A stretch of DNA of 51,272 nt, from assembly GCF_006539885.1 (NCBI RefSeq), contig NZ_BJNW01000021.1, positions 1 through 51,272 on the forward strand, in the 5' to 3' direction. The position numbers and the translations under genes are program-made. Shown piece by piece: positions 23,961 through 31,221 of the stretch. Numbering within the stretch: the first letter of the stretch is position 1; every line of letters begins with the position of its first letter. The stretch is from Kocuria varians (lineage in GTDB: Bacteria > Actinomycetota > Actinomycetes > Actinomycetales > Micrococcaceae). The notes beneath the pieces were generated by a model that had not been told where the DNA came from, ran no database searches, and saw nothing but the letters and a program-made list of their open reading frames with translations.

Positions 23961-25123
23961 GCTCGACACCGGCCTCCCCCGCCCGCCGCGACCTCGCGGT
24001 GCAGGACCCAACCAGCCTCGACGGCCCCGGGTACAAGCACGAGTTCTTCCGTCCCCGCTCCGCGGTGTGGTGGCTCTTCTGCATCCTCGTGGGCCTCGGT
24101 GGCCCCGGTGTGATCCTCGCCGTGGCGAAGTCCTTCACCGCGGCCAAGGAGCCGCTTCTCGCGATCGCCCCGATCTTCGCCGTGACCCTGGCGCTGTTCG
24201 CGGTGGTGGTCCTGTGGGCGGACCCGTACCGGGCGCGCCGCCCGTGGATCCTCACCCTGGCGGTCGTGTATGGCGCCACGGTGCCCACGTGGCTTGCGCT
24301 GCACGCCAACGAGCACCTGTTCGCGCTCACGGCCAAGCTGCTGCCGGCCGGTGTCGGCGCGGACTGGGGTGCCGCGGTGGCGGGCCCCACGAGCGAGGAG
24401 TGGGGCAAGACCCTCGGCGTGGTCATCATCATGCTCGTCGCGTCCCGCACCCTGCGCCGGCCCATGCACGGGCTGCTGGTGGGCGCGTTCGTGGGGCTGG
24501 GCTTCCAGATCCTCGAGAACGTCTCCTACGCGGCGAACAACGCGCCGTCGAACGCGAACGACGACTTCACCGGGGCGTTCAGTGTGACCCTGCTGCGCAG
24601 CGCGATCGGCATCTCCTCGCACTGGCTCTACACCGCGATCATCGGTGTGGGCGTGGCGTTCCTGCTGGGGCGCACCGTGAAGCGGCACTCGGTGATCGTG
24701 CGGACCGCCACCTTCGTGGGATTCTTCCTGCTGGGCTGGGGCATGCACTTCCTGTGGAACGCCCCGTCCCCCGAGGAGGCCGCCGCGGTCCTCATGCTCG
24801 TGAAGATCGTCATCACGATCACCATCTTCATCCTGGTGGCGCGCCTGGCCTGGAGTGAGGAACGCCGCTACCTGGCACAGGCCGCGACGGGTCTGCGCGA
24901 GGGCGGCTGGGGACCCACGCTGGACCTCGACCTCGCGGACGGCACCGTCACGAGCGCTGCGGGCACCCGCAAGGAGCGCCGCAAGGGCCTCAAGGAGGCG
25001 CGCAAGAGCGGCGGGCGCGGTCGTAAGAAGACCGTGAAGACGCTGCGCGAGCGCTACCTCGACGCCCTGCAGGCCTGGGGTCGTCGCGGCACCGGCGTGG
25101 ACGAGCTGCCCACCGTGTCCTGA
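23957..25123 (+). CDS. PrsW-family intramembrane metalloprotease
   Basis: A 388-residue protein with about eight membrane helices and the PrsW signatures: EExxK as SEEWGK (Glu147, Glu148, Lys151), GFQILENVSYAAN in the next helix, then SSHWLYTAI and GMHFLWNAP with the conserved histidines. PrsW enzymes cut membrane proteins such as anti-sigma factors. The long C-terminal tail is basic and cytoplasmic (RKERRKGLKEARKSGGRGRK), which could bind nucleic acid or phospholipid. It is the second gene of a two-gene operon and is followed by a perfect 18-bp hairpin. The target is unknown; no anti-sigma gene is nearby. Confidence 0.88.
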   Translation: MSSTPASPARRDLAVQDPTSLDGPGYKHEFFRPRSAVWWLFCILVGLGGPGVILAVAKSFTAAKEPLLAIAPIFAVTLALFAVVVLWADPYRARRPWILTLAVVYGATVPTWLALHANEHLFALTAKLLPAGVGADWGAAVAGPTSEEWGKTLGVVIIMLVASRTLRRPMHGLLVGAFVGLGFQILENVSYAANNAPSNANDDFTGAFSVTLLRSAIGISSHWLYTAIIGVGVAFLLGRTVKRHSVIVRTATFVGFFLLGWGMHFLWNAPSPEEAAAVLMLVKIVITITIFILVARLAWSEERRYLAQAATGLREGGWGPTLDLDLADGTVTSAAGTRKERRKGLKEARKSGGRGRKKTVKTLRERYLDALQAWGRRGTGVDELPTVS

Positions 25124-25148
25124 CACCCGCGGCACGGCACGCGTGAAC

Positions 25149-25193
25149 GGGAAGAGCCCGGACGGAACCCTGCATTCCGTCCGGGCTCTTCCC
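25149..25193. terminator. Bidirectional hairpin terminator
   Basis: Perfect 18-bp inverted repeat (25149-25166 with 25176-25193, 9-base loop) between the convergent PrsW gene and the gene at 25232-26215. Confidence 0.88.
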
Positions 25194-25231
25194 ATCGGAT
25201 CACCGGATCAACAGCTCAACGGGTCACCGGT

Positions 25232-26215
25232 TCAGCGGACGTCGATCCCGAAGACCCGCTTCACCGCCGTGACCACGTGGCGTCCGTAGCGCTGCGAGGA
25301 CGGTGTGGACGAGAAGGGCAGGAACCGCCCGGGGACCTCCGGGTGGGTGATCTTGCCGTGCGTGGACCCGGACGTGGTGACCTCAAAGCCCGCCCCGCGC
25401 AGGCGTTCCAGCAGCTCCCTGCGATTGGTGGGGTAGCGCGTTCCCCCGCCGCCGGGCTTGGCACCCGTGCGCTCCAGGGAGTCGGCGGTGTCCGCCCAGG
25501 ACTCGTCCGGACGCCGGGCGACCGCCCAACCACTGCGGTAGATCCCGACCACCCGGTGGTCCGCGCGCGTCACCTGCACGCACAGCTGACCGCGCACGTA
25601 GTAGTCCGACCGGCCCAGGTCCGCGGACCAGGTGTCCTCCGGGTCCGCCACGACGGCCCGCAGGGAGTCCTCGCTGACGTCCCACACACCGCGCACGTCC
25701 ACCCCCGCCGCGGGGACCTCGAGGGCGGGCGGGGCCTCGTGGCCGGAGTCCACCGTGTAGTACGCGTCCTGGGGGGTCGCGGTCACGGGGGTGACGTTCT
25801 CGCGCAGCGCCCGCACGAACGCGAGCAGCTGCGGGTCCACCGTCAACTCCGGCGCTGCAGGGCGCGCGGGGGAGGGCACCGCCGCACTGGGCGTCGCCGC
25901 CGCGGGCGCCGGGCCGGGCTTGGGCACGCCGCCGCTGCTCACGTGGGCGGCCGCGCGCGACGACGCCGCCGCGGCGCGGGACGGTGCCCTGCGCCCCGTC
26001 GGTGCCGCACCGCCCGGCGCCTGCGGTGTGGCGGTTTCCCCGGTCGTCGCCGGTGACGCCGCGGACCCCTCCCTCGTGGCAGAGGCGCCGTTGTCCGCAG
26101 AGCACTCGGAGCTCACCCGCGCGGGCCGCCAGGACGTGTAGTCCACCGGTCGCACGTCCAGCGCGGGGTTCTTGCGGCCGCGCATCGTGGCGGGGGTGGG
26201 GCGCGGGGTGCTCAT
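25232..26215 (-). CDS. Uncharacterised protein with a HicA-like C-terminal domain
   Basis: A 327-residue protein of unknown function. Residues 1-120 are a Ser/Ala/Pro-rich, probably disordered tail. A middle region (about 125-250) has no family I recognise. The last 70 residues, with TNRRELLERLRGAGFEVT, STHGKITHPEVPGRFLPF and RHVVTAVKRVFGID, follow the order of HicA toxin domains (helix, Gly-Phe, a strand with a GSH-like turn, a second strand, helix). The usual catalytic His position reads STHGK. There is no hicB-like gene beside it. The ATG at 26215 has AGGA seven bases upstream. Divergent from rlmC. A HicA-type double-stranded RNA-binding fold without toxin activity is the likeliest reading. 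Confidence 0.6.
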   Translation of the reverse strand: MSTPRPTPATMRGRKNPALDVRPVDYTSWRPARVSSECSADNGASATREGSAASPATTGETATPQAPGGAAPTGRRAPSRAAAASSRAAAHVSSGGVPKPGPAPAAATPSAAVPSPARPAAPELTVDPQLLAFVRALRENVTPVTATPQDAYYTVDSGHEAPPALEVPAAGVDVRGVWDVSEDSLRAVVADPEDTWSADLGRSDYYVRGQLCVQVTRADHRVVGIYRSGWAVARRPDESWADTADSLERTGAKPGGGGTRYPTNRRELLERLRGAGFEVTTSGSTHGKITHPEVPGRFLPFSSTPSSQRYGRHVVTAVKRVFGIDVR

Positions 26216-26339
26216 GTCTCGGTCCTGTGCTCTCGGATGCTCGGGCGGATGCCCCTGACACGGTGCCACGATCCCGGGTGCGCCGCCAGGACGGGCCGGG
26301 GCAGGAGGAGGCGGCGCGGCGTCGTCGTGCGGGCCGCCG

Positions 26340-26345
26340 TACACT
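26340..26345 (+). promoter_or_regulatory. -10 box of a probable leaderless rlmC transcript
   Basis: TACACT ends seven bases before the GTG start at 26353, and no Shine-Dalgarno sequence lies between, so transcription probably begins at the start codon. Confidence 0.5.
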
Positions 26346-26352
26346 CGGGCGG

Positions 26353-27489
26353 GTGGAATGCGGATACTACGAGCGGGACCTGTGCCACTCGTGCACGGTC
26401 ATCGAGGTGCCCTACGACCAGCAGCTCGCACGCAAGCAGCAGCTCGTGCGGGACCTCGTGGACCCCCTGGGTGCACCGCGCTGGCTGACCCCGGTGGCGT
26501 CCGCGGAGTCCGGGTTCCGCAACAAGGCGAAGATGGTCGTCGCCGGTACGGTCGGCGCCCCGACCCTGGGCATCCTGGACCGCGGTGCCGGGGTGGACCT
26601 GCGGGACTGCCCGCTCTACCCCGAACCGGTGACGCTCGCGATCCACGGGCTCGCCGAGTTCGTGACCCGGGTGCGGCTGCTGCCGTACGACGTCGCCAAG
26701 CGCCGCGGCGAGCTCAAGCACGTGATCGTGACCGGTGATCCGCGCGGGCGGCTCATGGTCCGCTTCGTGCTGCGCAGCGAGCGGCAGCTCCCCAAGATCC
26801 GCGAGAACACGGACCTGCTGCGGGAGCTCGTGCCCGCCGCGGACGTGGTCTCCGTGAACCTCCAGCCCGAGCACAAGGCCGTGCTCGAGGGCCCGCGGGA
26901 GATCCTGCTCACCGAGCAGGAGGAGCTGGTGGTCGAGGTCAACGGGATCGGGCTGCGCGTCCGGCCGCGGTCCTTCTTCCAGACCAACACCGCGGTCACG
27001 GAGCGGCTCTACGCGCAGGTCCGCGACTGGGTGGACGCCGCGGACCCGGCCACGGTCTGGGACCTCTACTGCGGCGTGGGCGGCTTCGCGCTGCACGCCG
27101 CCGGGCCCACCCGCACGGTGGTCGGCACCGAGATCTCCCCGGAGGCCGTGGCGTCGGCGCAGGACACCGCCCGCGCGATGGGTCTGCCGGAGCGGGGTCC
27201 GGGCTCCGTGCGCTTCGTGGCCGACGACGCCGCGGCCGTCCCCGCCGAGCTCAGCGGCACCCCGGACCTCGTGGTCGTGAACCCGCCGCGCCGCGGTCTG
27301 GACGCCCCACTGTGCGCGTGGCTGGAGGAGTCCTCCGTGCGCCACGTGGTCTACTCCTCGTGCAACGCCAAGACCCTGGCCCGCGACCTCGCCCTGATGC
27401 CGTCGCTCGCGCCCGTGGAGGCGCGGCTCTTCGACATGTTCCCCCACACCGGGCACTACGAGGCCGCGGTGCTGCTGCGCCGGGCCTGA
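26353..27489 (+). CDS. rlmC: 23S rRNA (uracil-C5)-methyltransferase RlmC
   Basis: A 378-residue SAM-dependent enzyme that methylates a uracil in 23S rRNA (U747 in E. coli numbering). Cys3, Cys11, Cys14 and Cys86 (MECGYYERDLCHSC and LRDCPLYP) match the four iron-sulfur cluster cysteines of E. coli RlmC in spacing. FRNKAKMVV, RPRSFFQTN, the SAM motif DLYCGVGGFALH, VVNPPRRG and catalytic cysteine in VYSSCNAKTLARDL follow in family order. It starts with GTG at 26353; the N-terminal match to the E. coli protein decides this start, and longer in-frame upstream sequence is not coding. The gene is a single unit followed by convergent gntK. Confidence 0.96.
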   Translation: MECGYYERDLCHSCTVIEVPYDQQLARKQQLVRDLVDPLGAPRWLTPVASAESGFRNKAKMVVAGTVGAPTLGILDRGAGVDLRDCPLYPEPVTLAIHGLAEFVTRVRLLPYDVAKRRGELKHVIVTGDPRGRLMVRFVLRSERQLPKIRENTDLLRELVPAADVVSVNLQPEHKAVLEGPREILLTEQEELVVEVNGIGLRVRPRSFFQTNTAVTERLYAQVRDWVDAADPATVWDLYCGVGGFALHAAGPTRTVVGTEISPEAVASAQDTARAMGLPERGPGSVRFVADDAAAVPAELSGTPDLVVVNPPRRGLDAPLCAWLEESSVRHVVYSSCNAKTLARDLALMPSLAPVEARLFDMFPHTGHYEAAVLLRRA

Positions 27490-27502
27490 ATCCGGCGTGT
27501 GC

Positions 27503-28042
27503 TCAGCGCCGAGCCGCCGCGAGCTCGGCCAGGTGCGTGACGGCCTCGCGCACCATGTCCGCCACGGGCTGGTCGATGTCCAGCACGTAGCCGCGCTCGT
27601 CCGCCGTGAGCGGTTCGAGCGTGTCGATCTGCGACTGCAGCAGGGTGGCCGGCATGAAGTGCCCGCTGCGGCCCTCGATGCGCCGCGTCAGCACCTCCAG
27701 GGACCCGTTCAGGTGCAGGAACAGCGCACCGGGTGCCTGCGAACGGATCTGGTCCCGGTACATGCGCTTCAGGGCGGAGCACGCGACCACGATGCCGTCC
27801 CCGCGCTCGCCGTGCTCGTGCAGCGTGCGCCCCACGATCTCGAGCCAGGGCGCACGGTCCTCGTCGTCCAGCGGGGTGCCCGCCGCCATCTTCTCCACGT
27901 TCTCGAGGGGGTGCAGGCTGTCCCCGTCCACGAACTCCACGCCCAGCTCGTGCGCCACCAGCGTGCCGATGGTCGTCTTCCCGGAGCCGGACACGCCCAT
28001 CACCACGACGAGCGGGGTGGGTCCTGCCGTCCCGCCGCTCAC
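27503..28042 (-). CDS. gntK: Gluconokinase
   Basis: A 179-residue P-loop kinase that phosphorylates D-gluconate to 6-phosphogluconate. It has Walker A GVSGSGKTTIG, the substrate-binding VDGDSLHP and the EKMAAGTPLDDEDRAPWL block that is nearly diagnostic of GntK, followed by VVACSALKRMYRD and the lid region SRSGHFMP-like (GRSGHFMPATLLQSQ). The GTG start at 28042 overlaps by four bases the stop of a short upstream reading frame (GTGA). It has no strong ribosome binding site of its own, so expression may depend on that frame. No gluconate permease is adjacent. Confidence 0.94.
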   Translation of the reverse strand: MSGGTAGPTPLVVVMGVSGSGKTTIGTLVAHELGVEFVDGDSLHPLENVEKMAAGTPLDDEDRAPWLEIVGRTLHEHGERGDGIVVACSALKRMYRDQIRSQAPGALFLHLNGSLEVLTRRIEGRSGHFMPATLLQSQIDTLEPLTADERGYVLDIDQPVADMVREAVTHLAELAAARR

Positions 28043-28152
28043 GCGAGCCGCTCCGTGGTGGAGGCGAGCGGCGTCGTCGTGACGGCGCCCTGGCCCGCCG
28101 TCCGCGACGGCGCCGCGCTGGTTGTGGCGGCCGGGGTGTGTGTGGTCTTCAT
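28039..28152 (-). CDS. Short leader ORF coupled to gntK
   Basis: A 37-codon frame starting at the ATG at 28152 with a very good ribosome binding site (GGAAGGA, about five bases upstream), ending in a GTGA overlap with gntK. The peptide, rich in Thr, Ala and Ser, is not conserved in any family I know. It may act mainly to bring ribosomes to gntK, or mark an unusual regulatory leader. Confidence 0.42.
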   Translation of the reverse strand: MKTTHTPAATTSAAPSRTAGQGAVTTTPLASTTERLA

Positions 28153-28257
28153 GCGGTTCCTTCCGAAGGTGGCTGAACGGTTCCGGGGCAACGATGCCAC
28201 GTTCGTCCGACGCATGCTCCGGGAGGCGGGGGCCCGGGACTGGCGCATACTTTCAGG

Positions 28258-29006
28258 ATGATCACTCTCGCGCTCGTCGTCCTCGCCGTGGTGGGCCTCT
28301 ACGCGGTGGAGCACGGCTGGCCGGGATTCCGCAGGATCGGGCGGTGGTGGCTGCGCCACGGTGAGCCCATCCGCGACCGGGTGCGGCACGCCCCGCTGAC
28401 CTACGTGTACCTGGTGATGCTCACATTCACCACGTGGCTGCTGAGCAACTCCAGCCCGCACCTGCGGGCGGCGTTCCTGGCGGAGCAGTCCACCACCCTG
28501 CCACAGCTGAGCACGCACCCGCTGACGTGCTGCTGCGCAGCTCCATGTACGTCACGCCGCTGGAGCTGCCCGTGTGGTGGATCGCGTTCAGCCTGGTCGT
28601 GGCCCCGCTGGAGCGGCGGTTCCGGTGGCGGCGCGTGCTCGGAGGTGTCGCGGTGGGGCACGTGGGCGCCACGGTCGCGGTGGCGCTGCTGCAGCTGTGG
28701 GTGGGCCCGGAACCGTCCCTGCCGGGGCTGGCCCCCACCCGGATCGACGTGGGTGCGAGCTACGGCTTCTTCGCGCTCGCGGCCCTGGCGACCTACGGGT
28801 CCGAGGGACGACGCCGCGTGCTGTGGATCGCGGCGATCTTCGGGTGGATCGCGGTGTCCCTGGCGCTGGAGGTCTCCTGGGCGCCGATCGGGCACACCAT
28901 CGCGGCCCTCCTGGGCTTCGCGAGCTTCCGCCTGGTGAGTCCCGCGGCGGCGGTGCGCCACGAGGCCCGGGTGCGGGCGCGGCACCTGTACGAGATGCAG
29001 CACTGA
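28258..29006 (+). pseudogene. Rhomboid-like membrane protein gene with a frameshift
   Basis: Two frames together encode one protein of about 250 residues. The first (from the ATG at 28258) runs through RDRVRHAPLTYVYLVMLTFT to QSTTLPQLSTHPL. The second picks up at DVLLRSSMYVTPLELPVWW and continues with LERRFRWRRVLGGVAVGHVG to the stop at 29006. The combined order of helices resembles actinobacterial rhomboid-like proteins, which often lack the protease Ser-His pair. One G missing near 28527 (CTGGAC read as CTGAC) would restore HPLDVLL. The first frame continues only as nonsense to 28938. A CATACT box six bases before the ATG suggests a leaderless transcript. Sequencing error or a recent mutation are both possible. 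Confidence 0.68.
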
Positions 29007-29020
29007 TCCGGACCGCCACT

Positions 29021-29070
29021 TTGCGGTCGCGCACGGCGACTCCTAGTATGCATCTAGTATCTATGTGCGT
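29021..29070 (+). promoter_or_regulatory. Promoter and candidate operator of the GntR/MFS operon
   Basis: TTGCGG at 29021-29026 and TAGTAT at 29044-29049 are separated by 17 bases. CTAGTAT occurs again at 29054-29060, and CTAG-T-ATGCAT-CTAG is nearly palindromic and overlaps the expected start of transcription, as a GntR operator would. Confidence 0.5.
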
Positions 29071-29196
29071 CCGGCCGGGACGCCGGCGCCCGACGACCTC
29101 GGGCCGCGCACCCGGCGCAGGGCCCCGGCGTCGTCATCCCGACACCGGAGCCGGGCCCGTTCTCCGCACGACCGCCCCGTGACTCCCTGGAGGGAC

Positions 29197-29808
29197 ATGG
29201 CCCCCAACGCCGCCGACGACGCCTACCAGCAGGTCAAGGCCCGCATCCTCACCGGTGCCCTGGACGGCCAGCTGCTCTCCGAGGGAGCCGTGGCCGCCGA
29301 GCTCGGCGTCTCCCGCACCCCGGTGCGCGAGGCCTTCCTGCGGCTGCAGGTGGAGGGGCTCATGCGCCTCTACCCGAAGCGCGGGGCGCTCGTGGTGCCC
29401 GTGGGGCCGCACGAGTCGCGGGAGGTGCTCGAGGCCCGCCGTGTGGTGGAGTGCGCGAGCGCGGCCTCGGCCCTGCGCGACCCGGCCCTGCCGGGGGTCC
29501 TGGAGGACCTCCTGGACCAGCAGCGCGCCGCCGCGGGGACCCCGCGGTTCGAGGAGCTGGACACCGCGTTCCACACCGCGATCGTGGACGCCGCCGGCAA
29601 CAGCCTGCTCAGCGGCTTCTACCGCGGCCTGCGCGACCGCCAGATCCGGCTGATCGCCACGGCCGTGCGCAGCGCGGGGGACCGCCCCGAGGGAATCCTC
29701 GAGCAGCACGAGGAGATCCTGCGCGCCGTCCGGGAACGGGATGCGCTACGGCTCGAAGAACTGCTTCAACAACATCTGCACCGTGTGTACGAGGGGATCG
29801 TGTCATGA
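29197..29808 (+). CDS. GntR-family (FadR/FCD) transcriptional regulator
   Basis: A 203-residue regulator with an N-terminal winged helix (YQQVKARILTGALDGQLLSEG, then AVAAELGVSRTPVREAFLRLQ, the classic GntR recognition helix) and a C-terminal all-helical FCD ligand domain with the metal/ligand residues in FEELDTAFHTAIVDAAGN and LEQHEEILRAV. The ATG at 29197 follows GGAGG closely; an in-frame GTG at 29179 is an alternative. The stop overlaps the MFS transporter start (ATGA), so the regulator probably controls its own operon in response to a small organic acid carried by that transporter. Confidence 0.9.
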   Translation: MAPNAADDAYQQVKARILTGALDGQLLSEGAVAAELGVSRTPVREAFLRLQVEGLMRLYPKRGALVVPVGPHESREVLEARRVVECASAASALRDPALPGVLEDLLDQQRAAAGTPRFEELDTAFHTAIVDAAGNSLLSGFYRGLRDRQIRLIATAVRSAGDRPEGILEQHEEILRAVRERDALRLEELLQQHLHRVYEGIVS

Positions 29809-31034
29809 GAGTCAAACCCTGGATGAGAGCCAGTTCCGCGCTGTTCGCGGTGGCCTGGGGAGGCAACGAGTTCACCCCGCTGCTGGTGATGTACCGCTCG
29901 GTGGAGGGCTACGACCAGGTGGCCGTGGACATGCTTCTTGCGTCATACGTCCTGGGCATCGTGCCCGCCCTGCTGATCGGTGGACCGCTGTCCGACCGCC
30001 GCGGCCGCCGGGCCCTGATGATCCCCGCGCCCGTCCTGGCGATGGTGGGCAGCATCATGCTGGCCGTGGGCGCGGAGAGCCTGCTCATGCTCTTCGTGGG
30101 CCGTGTCTTCTCCGGGCTGGCCCTGGGCCTCGGCATGGCCGTGGGCACCTCGTGGATCAAGGAGCTCTCGGAGCGGCCCCACGAGGAGCACCCCGAGCGG
30201 GTCTCCGCTGCGCGCCGGGCCTCCCTGTCCCTGACCGCGGGCTTCGCGCTCGGTGCGGCGGTCGCGGCGGCGCTCGCGCAGTTCGCCCCGCTGCAGACCG
30301 TGCTGCCCTACGTCATCAACCTCGTGATCTGCGTGCCCGCCGTGCTCCTGGTGATGGGTGCCCCGGAGACCCGGCCCGCGGCGCAGAACCCCGGGCCGCT
30401 GCTGACGGACCTGAAGATCCCGGCCGCGCGGCAGCACCGGTTCTGGTTCGTCGTCGCCCCCTCCGCCCCCTGGGTCTTCGGCTGCGCGGCCTCCGCGTAC
30501 GCCATCCTGCCCGCGCTCACCGCGGACGTGGTGGGTCCGAGCTACGGCATCGCGTTCTCGGGACTGATGTGCCTGGTGGGCCTGGGCTGCGGGTTCGTGA
30601 TCCAGCCCCTGGGCAAGCGCCTGGACCGGGACGGCTCCATCCGGTCCCTGGCCGTGGGCATGGTCGCGGTGATCCTGGGGATGCTCGCGGCGGTGCTGGC
30701 GTCGGCCACGCTGAACATCGCGGTCGTGCTGCTCACCTCCGCGATCCTGGGCTGCGGCTACGGGCTGTGCCTGGTGTCCGGGCTGCAGGAGGTGCAGCGG
30801 ATCGCCCGCCCGGACGACCTCGCCGGGCTGACCGCGGTCTACTACTCGGTGACCTACCTGGGGTTCTTCGTCCCCATGGTCCTCGCGCTGGTCTCCAGCC
30901 TCACGAGCTACCCCTGGCTGTTCTGCTCGGGTGCCGTGATCGCGGCCCTGTGCCTGGGCGTGATGGTCTACGGACGGCGCCACGAGGTCCGGGACCTGGA
31001 CGCGGTGGCCGCGGGCGGCGTCGTCGGCCGCTGA
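29805..31034 (+). CDS. MFS transporter
   Basis: A 409-residue major facilitator protein with twelve predicted helices. The loop 2-3 signature GGPLSDRRGRRALM is clear, and a weaker counterpart, QPLGKRLDRDGS, follows in the second half. The first helix includes AVAWGGNEFTPLLVMYR. The gene is coupled to the GntR regulator and ends shortly before a hairpin. Substrate is unknown; pairing with an FCD-type regulator suggests a carboxylate or other small metabolite, but a drug exporter is also possible. Confidence 0.87.
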   Translation: MRVKPWMRASSALFAVAWGGNEFTPLLVMYRSVEGYDQVAVDMLLASYVLGIVPALLIGGPLSDRRGRRALMIPAPVLAMVGSIMLAVGAESLLMLFVGRVFSGLALGLGMAVGTSWIKELSERPHEEHPERVSAARRASLSLTAGFALGAAVAAALAQFAPLQTVLPYVINLVICVPAVLLVMGAPETRPAAQNPGPLLTDLKIPAARQHRFWFVVAPSAPWVFGCAASAYAILPALTADVVGPSYGIAFSGLMCLVGLGCGFVIQPLGKRLDRDGSIRSLAVGMVAVILGMLAAVLASATLNIAVVLLTSAILGCGYGLCLVSGLQEVQRIARPDDLAGLTAVYYSVTYLGFFVPMVLALVSSLTSYPWLFCSGAVIAALCLGVMVYGRRHEVRDLDAVAAGGVVGR

Positions 31035-31148
31035 TCCCGGGACGACGACGCCGCGCGGCCGGGAATCGAGGGCGGCCACGCCGGGCCCCTGGCGGCCGAC
31101 CCGCAGGAGCCCGGACCGCACGCGCCTCTCTCCGCGCGGAGGCGGACA

Positions 31149-31189
31149 AACGGCGATGGCCGGGGCAATCCGCCCCGGCCATCGCCGTT
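31149..31189. terminator. Bidirectional hairpin terminator
   Basis: Perfect 18-bp inverted repeat (31149-31166 with 31172-31189, loop AATCC), flanked by AA and TT, between convergent transporter genes. Confidence 0.88.
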
Positions 31190-31221
31190 CATCGGGTGGG
31201 TGCGTCACGCACCCGCCGTGC

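Noticed and set aside
28258-28938. Reading the rhomboid-like frame to its own stop as one 226-residue protein
   Set aside because: After THPL the frame turns into Cys/Arg-rich nonsense while the neighbouring frame continues the membrane protein.
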